This document shows, piece by piece, positions 1 through 8,598 of a stretch of 64,000 nt of DNA; the stretch's first letter is position 1, and each line of letters begins with the position of its first letter. The notes beneath the pieces were generated by a model, which did not search any database, was not told the DNA's origin, and saw only the letters and a list, made by a program, of their open reading frames with translations. The DNA lies in assembly GCA_026392115.1 (NCBI GenBank), contig JAPLCQ010000125.1, positions 55,150 to 119,149 on the forward strand, in the 5' to 3' direction. The DNA is from Armatimonadota bacterium (GTDB lineage Bacteria > Armatimonadota > Chthonomonadetes > Chthonomonadales > CAJBBX01). Both the position numbers and the translations under genes were made by a program.

Positions 1-3000
1 GAGCGCGGCCAGCAGGTTGCCGCTGTCCACCATGGACACATACCGGGGACGTAGCGGCGCCAGCGTGCGCGTGTCGTACCAGTTCAGCAGGTGCCCCTCG
101 TGCAGTTCCAGCTTGCCCAGCGTGGACAGCGTGGCGGCTGTGCGGTCGACGGCCTCCTCGGGTGTGATGAACCCGAAGTCATGGGCGGCAAAGTTGGCCA
201 GCAGTCCGAGACCGACGTTCGTGGGCGAGGTGCGCTCGGCGACCTGCTGCGACGGTGTCTCCTGCACGTTATCCGGCGGCAGCCAGTTGGTTGCCGCCCC
301 GGTGAAGTCCGCGAAGTAACGCCATGTGTCGTGGGCAAGCGTCCGCAGCATGTGGCGTTCCGGCCCTGTTAGTGGCCGTTGTAGGTGCGGCTTGTCCGGT
401 CGGCCCAACCAGTCGGCGAGCCATGGGCCGATGGCCCAGAGGGTCAGGAACGGAGCGGCGTTGGTGAGGGCGACCGACCCCGTCGAGGCCATGGCCCAGG
501 TCGTGGCGGCGCTCAGGCCGGTGGCCCAGACCATGCGGTGCAGCGTCTGGCTGGATGCCGACCGTGACTTGCGCTGGGCCTGCTGTGCGGTCTCCCACTC
601 CAGCAGCAGCGCGTGTGACGCCCTGCGCCGCCACTCGGCCCGGACCATGGCGTCGAGGGCCGTAACGGCTATGTGGGGCAGCAGGGCCGCCTCCACCAGG
701 GCACGGGCGGCGCCGCGAAGCAGTTCGCGCCTCCTGGCCGAGCAGGGCGGGCCCAGACCGGTGAGGCGTCCCACCAGGGCGAGCAGGGGAGGCAGGCCCA
801 GAACCGACCAGACCAGGGCCGATGCGCTGGACTCCGCGCCAGGGATGAGCCATCCCGCGGTCAGCAGCGCCATGGCGGTCGGCGCCATGAGGCTCCGTCG
901 CAGATTGTCGGCGATCTTCAACCGGCTCAGGGGCGAGAGCCTATTACGTTCGCGGCGCCCGCCGTGGGTCGGGGCCATGGGCCAGATCCAGTCGGTGATC
1001 TGCCAGTCGCCGCGCGTCCAGCGATGCAGGCGGCGGCGGTAGGCCTCGAAGTCGGCTGGGAACTGGTCCAGCAACTGGATATCGCTGGCCAGCCGCACAC
1101 CCACATGGGCGCCCTCCAGCAGGTCGTGGCTCAGGATGTGGTTCTCCGGGAGCCGCCCGGAGAGGAGGGTGTGGAAGGCGCGCAGGTCGTAAATGCCCTT
1201 GCCGTGGTAGCTGCCTTCGCCTGCCAGATCCTGGAACACGTCCGACACGGCCTTGGTATAGGGGTCCATGCCGGTGGGATCGGAGAATGCCATGGAGAAG
1301 CGGGTTGCGGTGGCGCTGGGCAGGCTGGTGGTTACCCTGGGCTGGATGATGGTGCATCCACGGACCATCGACCTGCCGTCCTCGGATAGGTGCGGTCGGT
1401 TCAGCGGGTGCGCCATGGCGCCGACCAGGCGCCTCGCCGCGTCGTGCGGGAGTTCTGTGTCGGAGTCGAGCGTGATGACGAACCGGATGCCACGCAGGTC
1501 CTCGGCTCCGCCAACGCGGAGCAGGCCGGCCTCTACGGGCTCACCGCACAGGTATCGGTTCAATTCCTCCAGCTTGCCGCGCTTGCGCTCCCAGCCGATC
1601 CACCGCCCTTCGCTGTCGTTGAGGAGGCGCTCCCGGTGGAATAGGAAGAAGCGGCCCGGCCCATGCTCGGCATCCATTTGCCGGATCGCGTCGGCCGCGA
1701 CGTCGAGTAGCTCGGCGTCCTCCGGCATGCTCTGCCGTGGCGCGTCGGAGTAGTCGCTCAGCAGGGCATAGAGGAGGTTGTTGTCGGTGTTGGCCAGGAA
1801 CCGGGCGCGCAGATGCTCCACCTCGGCAAGGATGCTCTCCGGAGTGAGCAGCATCATCGGGATGACCACCAGCGTACGGCAGTCCTTGGGGATGCCCTCG
1901 CGGTAGTCCATCTTGGGCACGAACCTCGGGGGCATCATGCGCATGACCAGGAGGTTTAGGGCCTGCACCGCCAATTCACTGGCAGGACCGATGCCGAGGA
2001 GCGCGATGGCGGCTGTGGCCGCGGCGCCCACGCCCAGAGCGTGGCACCACTCCGCGAGGGCCGCCAGAACGGCGGCGGAACCGAGCGCGACGCCGCTCAA
2101 GTAGACCACAGCCGCATGCCGCTCGGTCCACCGGCGCGCGCAGCGCATCGCTCCGGGGCGGCACTGCAGCCGCGCCTCAAGGGCCTCGCGTCCGTCGTCG
2201 ATCAGGTAGTAGCCCACATGGTCGGCCGGCGGCGCCGCGCCTTCGACGGCCAGCGCGACCGCGGCCGAGGCTACGGTTGTCTCCTGAGTTCGTGCGCCAC
2301 GGGCCAGCGCCTCGACCTCGTGGCGGTAGCGGTCGCGAGTGGCGAACTCCATGGCGGGGTAGGCGCCGGCGGGATCGCTGCGGAGGATCGCCTCGGTGGC
2401 GCTGAGGGCCTCAAGCGTCTCCTCCCACCGCACGTGGGCAAGGAGGCGCAGGCTGCCGATGGCGTTGGCCAGGGCCACCTGCTCGGCAGCCTGGATCACG
2501 CTCTCCTGCTGCTGCGCAGCGGGCAACGGATCGGCCAGCGCTTCGTTGAGCCAGGCCCGTGCGGGAGCCAGCGCCGTCTCCTCGTCGAAGAGGTAGTCGA
2601 CCAGCTGGTGGGCCAGGTGCGCGGTGGGTTCAGGGTGCCTGCGGCTCAACTCGTACATAAACTGCGGGACCTTGCCGGGCTCGCGCCTGGCTGCCGTCAG
2701 CAGGCGGTTGGCCCAGAAGTCGGCCAGCACGCGCTCCAACTCGCGGCGCTCCACCTGTGCGGCCAGGTGGCCGATGGTCTCCACCAGGCAGAGGCGCAGC
2801 ATCTGCGGCAGGGCCCATATCTCGCCCATGGCCAGCGGCGTCACCGTCTGGAACGAGGCCACGAACTCCTGGATGCACGCCTGGTCCAGCCGCGCGTCGG
2901 TATCGGACACGATCTCCGAGGCGATGCCGTAGACCCTGGGCAGGCCCGCCCAGCGGCCGTTGGGGATGACCGGTAGCTGCCGGCAGAAGCTCCGTGGCAG

Positions 3001-3753
3001 GTTGTGGCGGAACTCGCGGATCGGCTCCGCGATGACGTGGGCGTTGTCCAGTAGCCACTCCGCTGCCATGGAGGATTCGAGCCCGAGCCTGGCCATCTGC
3101 GCCAGGATCTGCCTGACCCCCACGATGCGCCGCTCGCCATCTTTCAGTCGCTGGTGCAGCGGACGGGGCCGCGACGGACGCGGGGCCAATGGTCGCAGGG
3201 AGCGAGCAAGCTTCTCCGCGGCTTCGCGCATGGCAGCGACCGGCATCGGGGGTAGCCGGACGTCCTGCACTTCGGCATGGACCGGCGCCGTCTGGCCGGG
3301 AGGGAAGGCGAACGTCAGTGGCGGGTCGCCGGCGACACTGGCCGTGATCCGCAAGGTCGTCTCCAGCGTCCGAAGTCGCGTCTGGACGATGATCAGCGTC
3401 TCATCGGCAACCACCAGCCGGCTGTAGATGGTCATCGTTCCCCTGTCGACACCTCGATTCGCCACCAGCAGGATCGAGGTGACCAGACAGGCGCATGCGA
3501 CCTCGAGCATCACATGCAACGGGTGGGGGACAAGGTCCAGTGGAAGGAGGCGGGTCAGGGCCCATCCGAGTGCGGCGCCCAGCAGGCCGGCGAGAAGGGG
3601 ATGGACGGGTGCGTTGTCGATAGTGACGCGTCCGTCCGCACGACCGTAGACGGCGGCGGAACGCCAGCGCCCCAGTCGTCGAAGTCTACGTAGGACCGTT
3701 CCGGCGACCGGCCTGTCCTGGTAACAGGCCAGCACGGTTCCGCGGTCGACCAT
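1..3753 (-). CDS. Cyclic beta-1,2-glucan synthase (NdvB/CGS-like; GT84 plus glucoamylase-like region), 3' end beyond window
   Basis: Manual reverse-strand translation in one frame (codon low ends = 1 mod 3): AEWLLDNAHVIAEPIREFRHNLP..GLPRVYGIASEIVSDTDARLDQACIQEFVASFQTVTPLAMGEIWALPQMLRLCLVETI, FVITLDSDTELPHDAARRLVGAMAHPLNRP, and LLNWYDTRTLAPLRPRYVSMVDSGNLLAAL, all CGS hallmarks. Not in the ORF track because no stop lies inside the window. Confidence 0.9.
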   Translation of the reverse strand, partial: MVDRGTVLACYQDRPVAGTVLRRLRRLGRWRSAAVYGRADGRVTIDNAPVHPLLAGLLGAALGWALTRLLPLDLVPHPLHVMLEVACACLVTSILLVANRGVDRGTMTIYSRLVVADETLIIVQTRLRTLETTLRITASVAGDPPLTFAFPPGQTAPVHAEVQDVRLPPMPVAAMREAAEKLARSLRPLAPRPSRPRPLHQRLKDGERRIVGVRQILAQMARLGLESSMAAEWLLDNAHVIAEPIREFRHNLPRSFCRQLPVIPNGRWAGLPRVYGIASEIVSDTDARLDQACIQEFVASFQTVTPLAMGEIWALPQMLRLCLVETIGHLAAQVERRELERVLADFWANRLLTAARREPGKVPQFMYELSRRHPEPTAHLAHQLVDYLFDEETALAPARAWLNEALADPLPAAQQQESVIQAAEQVALANAIGSLRLLAHVRWEETLEALSATEAILRSDPAGAYPAMEFATRDRYRHEVEALARGARTQETTVASAAVALAVEGAAPPADHVGYYLIDDGREALEARLQCRPGAMRCARRWTERHAAVVYLSGVALGSAAVLAALAEWCHALGVGAAATAAIALLGIGPASELAVQALNLLVMRMMPPRFVPKMDYREGIPKDCRTLVVIPMMLLTPESILAEVEHLRARFLANTDNNLLYALLSDYSDAPRQSMPEDAELLDVAADAIRQMDAEHGPGRFFLFHRERLLNDSEGRWIGWERKRGKLEELNRYLCGEPVEAGLLRVGGAEDLRGIRFVITLDSDTELPHDAARRLVGAMAHPLNRPHLSEDGRSMVRGCTIIQPRVTTSLPSATATRFSMAFSDPTGMDPYTKAVSDVFQDLAGEGSYHGKGIYDLRAFHTLLSGRLPENHILSHDLLEGAHVGVRLASDIQLLDQFPADFEAYRRRLHRWTRGDWQITDWIWPMAPTHGGRRERNRLSPLSRLKIADNLRRSLMAPTAMALLTAGWLIPGAESSASALVWSVLGLPPLLALVGRLTGLGPPCSARRRELLRGAARALVEAALLPHIAVTALDAMVRAEWRRRASHALLLEWETAQQAQRKSRSASSQTLHRMVWATGLSAATTWAMASTGSVALTNAAPFLTLWAIGPWLADWLGRPDKPHLQRPLTGPERHMLRTLAHDTWRYFADFTGAATNWLPPDNVQETPSQQVAERTSPTNVGLGLLANFAAHDFGFITPEEAVDRTAATLSTLGKLELHEGHLLNWYDTRTLAPLRPRYVSMVDSGNLLAAL

Positions 3754-5200
3754 GGAGCATCGCCAGATCTTTCTGCCCGGCGCATCGGCTGAGCCCATCC
3801 GTTGCGCAGCAGACTGACCGGGCTCCCGGCCGCCTTGCTGCCGCGTAGACCAGCGCTCCGGGAGGTTGCAGGCGCCAGGGAACCGCGCCCGCACCGGAGC
3901 GGCTGCGCCACAACGGCCGGATGCCCGCTTCGCTGGTCCTGCTTAGTCCCACCTTACTGTACGCTCGCACGGTGGCTGGAAGTGCCGCAGTTAGTTTCCA
4001 GACCAACCCTGTGCGGTGGTTCTCAATGCTGAGCAGGGCCATGCCGAGGTCGATCCCGATGACATCCGGGCCGAACCACTCGGGCTCCAGGTTGAACTGG
4101 TTGCAGAAGCCGTACCTGCCCCAGGCGCGGTTGGCGAGCTCCTTCCGCATGCGCATCGCCGTGGCCAACGCCTCCTTGGGGCGGTAGAGAATGGCCGCCA
4201 GCACGCCGGTGGGGGAGACGGTGCCGTCCTCGGGGCCCGGCACGCCGAAGGCCTCGTAACGGCTGCCGGAAGCGTCGCCGGCGTTGAGGCCCCAATAGCC
4301 CGCGGCGTAGGTCTTGCGCTTCGCCGCGTTGTCGGCGCAGAAGGTGCGATGGATGTCCGTGGCCTGCTCGGACGCGACCCAGTAGTCGTAGCCGAGCCGG
4401 TCGCGGCGGTTTCGAAGGTCGTAGTAGCCCTGCGTCATCTGGTGCCAGAAGATGGGCCCGCCCGCCAGCGTCTCGTGTCCGCGGTAGCGGTAGCGGGGGC
4501 GCTCAAGGCGCGTCCAGACCTCGGCCGGCAGGTCCTGCTTGGAGCCGAGCGCCAAAAGCAGCAGGAAGGTCGACTCGCAGAAGCTGCCCCAGTCGGACGC
4601 GATAAAGCCCGTCTCGGGCCGCCAGCCATGCGTCAGCGCGAGTTTGCCGGGCTTGGCGCCGCCGTTGGTGAGCGCCCACCGCCAGTCCATGCGGTCGGCC
4701 AACCGCTCGGAGAGCGTGCGAACGTCGCCGCCGAAGGCGCGGCCGGCCGTGATGGCGCCCAGGGCGAAGAGCGCGGTGTCGATCGTCGATACTTCGGACT
4801 GCCAGACGCGCCCGCCGGTTCGCTTGTTGACGAAGTGGTAGAGGAATCCGTGGTGGTGCGGCATGGTCAGCACGAAGCGCAGCGTCCTCGTCGCCCGGGC
4901 GATGGCCTCGTCCCGCTTGAGCCACTTGCGCTCGACGCCGATGGCAAGGGCCGAGAGCCCGTAGCCGGTCGCCGCCATGGAGGCGACGTCGTAGGTGTCC
5001 GCGCCGGAGTTGGACGCCCGGTCGGTCACGAGGCCCGTAACCGGGTCGGCGCGTTCCCAGAAGTAGCTTACCGCCCGCCGCTGCACGTCGTCGAGGAAGA
5101 GGCGCTCCTCGCCGGTTTCGCCGCCGGCAGGCCTCGGAAGGAACCCGACGGCGGCGGCGGCGATCAGAATGGCGGCGCGCGGTAGGTTGCCCATGGTCAT
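3686..5200 (-). CDS. GH144 / glucoamylase (PF10091)-family secreted enzyme, likely endo-beta-1,2-glucanase
   Basis: MTMGNLPRAAILIAAAAVGFLPRPAGGE signal peptide; DVQRRAVSYFWERADPVTGLVTDRA, DTALFALGAI, YGFCNQFNLEPEWFGPDVIGIDLGMALLSIENHRTGLVWKL. Start at 5200 gives ATGA overlap with the upstream gene. Confidence 0.8.
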   Translation of the reverse strand: MTMGNLPRAAILIAAAAVGFLPRPAGGETGEERLFLDDVQRRAVSYFWERADPVTGLVTDRASNSGADTYDVASMAATGYGLSALAIGVERKWLKRDEAIARATRTLRFVLTMPHHHGFLYHFVNKRTGGRVWQSEVSTIDTALFALGAITAGRAFGGDVRTLSERLADRMDWRWALTNGGAKPGKLALTHGWRPETGFIASDWGSFCESTFLLLLALGSKQDLPAEVWTRLERPRYRYRGHETLAGGPIFWHQMTQGYYDLRNRRDRLGYDYWVASEQATDIHRTFCADNAAKRKTYAAGYWGLNAGDASGSRYEAFGVPGPEDGTVSPTGVLAAILYRPKEALATAMRMRKELANRAWGRYGFCNQFNLEPEWFGPDVIGIDLGMALLSIENHRTGLVWKLTAALPATVRAYSKVGLSRTSEAGIRPLWRSRSGAGAVPWRLQPPGALVYAAARRPGARSVCCATDGLSRCAGQKDLAMLHGRPRNRAGLLPGQAGRRNGPT

Positions 5201-6405
5201 CTGGCCGCTGGCTTCGGAAGGCCCGAGGGCAGCACGAACCGGGTCGGGTCGGGCATCTTGATCTCCGGCAGTTCCTCGTCGGTATCGGCGATGTAGACCC
5301 ACCAGTTGTTGTAGCCGTACCGTGTGGCGCCGGGGAACTTGGGCACGCGCTCCAGGAGCCACTTCATGTAGCCGAAGTGGCTGTTGCCCCACTCGGCGGC
5401 GCCGATCTCGCGCGGATTCGCCCGAACGTCGGGGTAGTTGCGCCAGCCGTCCGCCCAGGAGAGCGTGCGGCGCTTATTGTTGTAGTCGTATCCGCTCTGG
5501 CCATTGGGCGGGACGTGGCAGTTGCCCACCATGGATGGCGTCCCCGGCGTGTCCATCTCCAGCCACGAGAAGGCGTTCCAGGGGTCGCGCAGCGTCTTGG
5601 GGTCCCAGATGCCGTCGGCCATGGCCAGGGCGGCCATGCTCTCGATCCGGTGCGCGTAGCTGTGGACCATATTGTCGGGGCCCACCTCGTAGTTGAAGCC
5701 CATGACCCACATGGTGTGGCCGATCTCCGGCGGAATGTCGTACGGGCGGTAGAGCCACGGGTTGTCCGTGGGGCCGAAGCGCGCGTACCGGTTGGGGATG
5801 TACATGGCGAACTCGTCGAAGTGCATCCCGGGCGCCCCCCAGACCCAGAGCTCGGTGATCCCCTCGCGCTTGCATCTCTGCAGCAGGCCGTTCTCCTCGA
5901 AAAAGCCCCGGTAGGAGGAGGTGATGGGGAACCAGTTGTTGGTCCTCTTGGCCTCCATGTAGGCCTCCTCGTCGTATCGGGTGCCGTCGAGGCGCTTGGG
6001 GAATCGGGCGGTCTCGATGACGTCGACGATCTCGTAGTTGATGTGGCCCCAGCTCGCCTGCCGCACCACGTCGGCCAGGATGTGCGAGTACTCCACCGGG
6101 TCGTTCCACCTGAAGAACTCGGTGAGCGTCTTGTTCCCGTGGTTCGGCAGGCGCGGGTTATAGATGAGCACGATGACCTTGGCCAGCTTGCGGCACGTGG
6201 CGGCGCGCGCGTTGTAGACGAACTTCGGCCGCTTCCACCCTGCGCCCGCCGGCTTGGCCACGGTGTAGCAGCCCTGGGTCTGCTTCTCACCCATGGGCCG
6301 CGCCAACGGCAGGGACTTCCACGCGGGTCGGGGCGCCGACGGCTTGGGCGCTCCGGCGGCGGCGGCGCAGGCAAAGGCCAACGCCCATGCGGCGATACGG
6401 GTCAT
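5197..6405 (-). CDS. Secreted protein of unknown function (HSYAHRIES and GNCHVPPNGQSGYDYNNKR motifs)
   Basis: Signal peptide MTRIAAWALAFACAAAAG; AAGGAG Shine-Dalgarno upstream of ATG at 6405; ATGA coupling with the GH144 gene. Confidence 0.75.
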   Translation of the reverse strand: MTRIAAWALAFACAAAAGAPKPSAPRPAWKSLPLARPMGEKQTQGCYTVAKPAGAGWKRPKFVYNARAATCRKLAKVIVLIYNPRLPNHGNKTLTEFFRWNDPVEYSHILADVVRQASWGHINYEIVDVIETARFPKRLDGTRYDEEAYMEAKRTNNWFPITSSYRGFFEENGLLQRCKREGITELWVWGAPGMHFDEFAMYIPNRYARFGPTDNPWLYRPYDIPPEIGHTMWVMGFNYEVGPDNMVHSYAHRIESMAALAMADGIWDPKTLRDPWNAFSWLEMDTPGTPSMVGNCHVPPNGQSGYDYNNKRRTLSWADGWRNYPDVRANPREIGAAEWGNSHFGYMKWLLERVPKFPGATRYGYNNWWVYIADTDEELPEIKMPDPTRFVLPSGLPKPAAR

Positions 6406-6535
6406 GTGCAGGCTCCTTGGCGATGCATGCAACGGGCCGCCGACGCCGTGGCGCGCGGGCCTTCATCATGATAGTCGCCGGAAGGGCCGACCGGTACGGA
6501 ATCCGCCGCGTCGGCGTCGAACATAGGGCAACCCC

Positions 6536-8542
6536 ATGCTGCCCAGGGAGAGACGCTTGCCCCGGTCGAGTGCCGCGCCCGCACCAGAGCCAACCAGTTC
6601 GCACCGTCCAAGGCCGCGCTTCCCGTGGCGCGCCGTGGGGCTGGGCCTGCTGCTGCTGCCGCTGAACGCCTTCTGGCTCGTGCATATGGAGATGACCACG
6701 AACCAGGGCTCGGGGACGGGCGGCACGTCGGGCCCCTATCCCACCACCTTCTCGCTCTTCGCCAACGTGATCTGCCTGCTGGTGGCGCTGACGGCCCTGA
6801 ACGGGCTGGCGACGCGGTTGCGTCCGCGGTGGGCCTTCAGCCAGGGCGAACTGCTCATCGTCTACATCATGCTCACCATCGGCAGCTGCATCCCCAGCGT
6901 GGACTTCCTGGATGTGCTGCTCCCCATGATGGGCCACTCCACCCAGCACGCCAACGCGCAGAACGGCTGGAGCTCGCTCTACATGCAGCACATGCCCTCC
7001 TGGTTCCACGTGACGGACAAGGAGGCGCTGAAGGACTGGTACCAGGGCAACGCCAATCCCTACACCTGGGCGCACCTGCGCGCATGGCTGCCTCCGCTGA
7101 CCGCCTGGGGACTCTTCATCCTGGCGCTCTTCGCCACCATGTTCTGCCTCAACGTGATCTGGAGGCGGCAGTGGACGCGGCATGAGAAGCTGAGCTACCC
7201 CATCATTCAGCTCCCGATGGACATGACGGATCCCGTGACGCCCTTCTACGGTCGGCGCCTCATGTGGGCGGGCCTGCTGGCGGCGGCCGGGATTAGCCTG
7301 CTCAACGGTGTGAACGTCCTCGCGCCCAGCGTGCCGTCGATCCCCGTGAAGATCGTCGACATGGCGCCCTACTTCACGGCCAAGCCCTGGAACAACATCG
7401 GTTGGACGCCGGTCTCGTTCTACCCCTTCGCCATCGGCCTGGGTTTCCTGCTGCCTGCCGACCTGCTCTTCTCCTGCTGGTTCTTCTACTTCGTCTGGAA
7501 GGCCGAGCGGATTTTCAGCAGCTTCGCGGGCTGGTCCGACTACAGCCAGAGCTTCCCCTACATCAACGAGCAGTGCTTCGGCGGCTACGTGGGGATCGCG
7601 GCCATCGCGCTCTGGGGGTTGCGGGGGCATCTGGCGCAGGTGCTCCGCGAGGCGCGGCGCCCGGCCCCGCCGGACGAGGACGAGCACCCTATCTCCTACC
7701 GCGCGGCGCTCATCGGGGCGGCGCTGGGCTTCCTCGTCCTGGTGGGCTTCTTCGTGAAGGCCGGGCTCTCCATCTGGACCGCGCTGGCTTCGTTCCTCAT
7801 CTACTTCGCCATCGCCACGGCCTGCACCCGCATGCGGGCCGAGCTGGGACCGCCGGCGCACGACCTGCACAACGGCGGGCCGGACTACATCCTGACCGCG
7901 GCGTTCGGCACCCGGGCCTTCGGCGGGCAGCAACTGACGCTCCTCACCTGGTTCTACTGGTTCAACCGGGCCTACCGGAGCATGGCCATGCCCTACCAGC
8001 TTGAGGCCTTCAAAATGGGCGAGCGCAAGGGCATCTCGTCGCGCCACATCGCCGCCGCCATCGGGCTGGCCACGCTGGTGGGTCTGCTCAGCGGTTACTG
8101 GGCGCTCTACCACATGGGCTACCGCTACGGTGTGGAGGCGCGTATGGCCCCGCACCTCTACTGGTTCGGCAACGAGGCCTTCAGTCGCCTCACGGGCTGG
8201 ATGGCGAGCCCCAAGTACACCGACATCCCGGCCATGCTGGCCGTGGGCCTCGGTCTGGCGGGCACGCTGGCGCTGCAGGCGATCCGCATGCGCTTCGCCT
8301 GGTGGCCCATCCACCCGCTGGGGCTGGCGGTCTCCGGCAGCTACTCCATGAATACGATCTGGCTGCCGCTCATCATCGCCTGGGTCTGCAAGGTGAGCAT
8401 CCTGCGCTACGGAGGCATGAAGCTCTATCGCCAGTCGCTCTGGTTCTTCCTGGGCCTCATCGTGGGCGACTACGTGATGGGCTGCGCATGGCCGGCGGTG
8501 GGCTACCTCCTCCGGGCCAACACCTACAGCTTCCAGCAGTAG
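6536..8542 (+). CDS. Large polytopic membrane protein, DUF6784/DUF6785-like
   Basis: 668 aa, many hydrophobic segments, FSQGELLIVYIMLTIGSCIPSVDFLDVLLPMMGHS; family name from memory. Confidence 0.7.
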   Translation: MLPRERRLPRSSAAPAPEPTSSHRPRPRFPWRAVGLGLLLLPLNAFWLVHMEMTTNQGSGTGGTSGPYPTTFSLFANVICLLVALTALNGLATRLRPRWAFSQGELLIVYIMLTIGSCIPSVDFLDVLLPMMGHSTQHANAQNGWSSLYMQHMPSWFHVTDKEALKDWYQGNANPYTWAHLRAWLPPLTAWGLFILALFATMFCLNVIWRRQWTRHEKLSYPIIQLPMDMTDPVTPFYGRRLMWAGLLAAAGISLLNGVNVLAPSVPSIPVKIVDMAPYFTAKPWNNIGWTPVSFYPFAIGLGFLLPADLLFSCWFFYFVWKAERIFSSFAGWSDYSQSFPYINEQCFGGYVGIAAIALWGLRGHLAQVLREARRPAPPDEDEHPISYRAALIGAALGFLVLVGFFVKAGLSIWTALASFLIYFAIATACTRMRAELGPPAHDLHNGGPDYILTAAFGTRAFGGQQLTLLTWFYWFNRAYRSMAMPYQLEAFKMGERKGISSRHIAAAIGLATLVGLLSGYWALYHMGYRYGVEARMAPHLYWFGNEAFSRLTGWMASPKYTDIPAMLAVGLGLAGTLALQAIRMRFAWWPIHPLGLAVSGSYSMNTIWLPLIIAWVCKVSILRYGGMKLYRQSLWFFLGLIVGDYVMGCAWPAVGYLLRANTYSFQQ

Positions 8543-8598
8543 GGGCGGCAGGCTGGCGCGGGTCTGAGACCGGGGCGGGTCTGAGACCGGCCCCTACG
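8540..8598. terminator. Nested palindromic intergenic element between convergent genes
   Basis: GTAGGGGC...GCCCCTAC inverted repeat enclosing two direct copies of GCGGGTCTGAGACCGG (8558-8573, 8575-8590), each with a GGTCT-G-AGACC palindrome. Confidence 0.5.

Noticed and set aside
17-3693. Overlapping + strand ORFs (e.g. 326-1042, 673-1389, 2041-2976)
   Set aside because: Shadow ORFs of the reverse-strand cyclic beta-glucan synthase; no family-like sequence.
4016-6471. Long + strand ORFs 4016-5185 and 5377-6471
   Set aside because: Antisense to GH144-like and secreted-protein genes; Val/Gly/Arg-rich composition typical of GC-rich shadow frames.
6287-8314. 675-aa reverse ORF
   Set aside because: Antisense to the membrane protein; low-complexity His/Gln/Glu/Arg translation.
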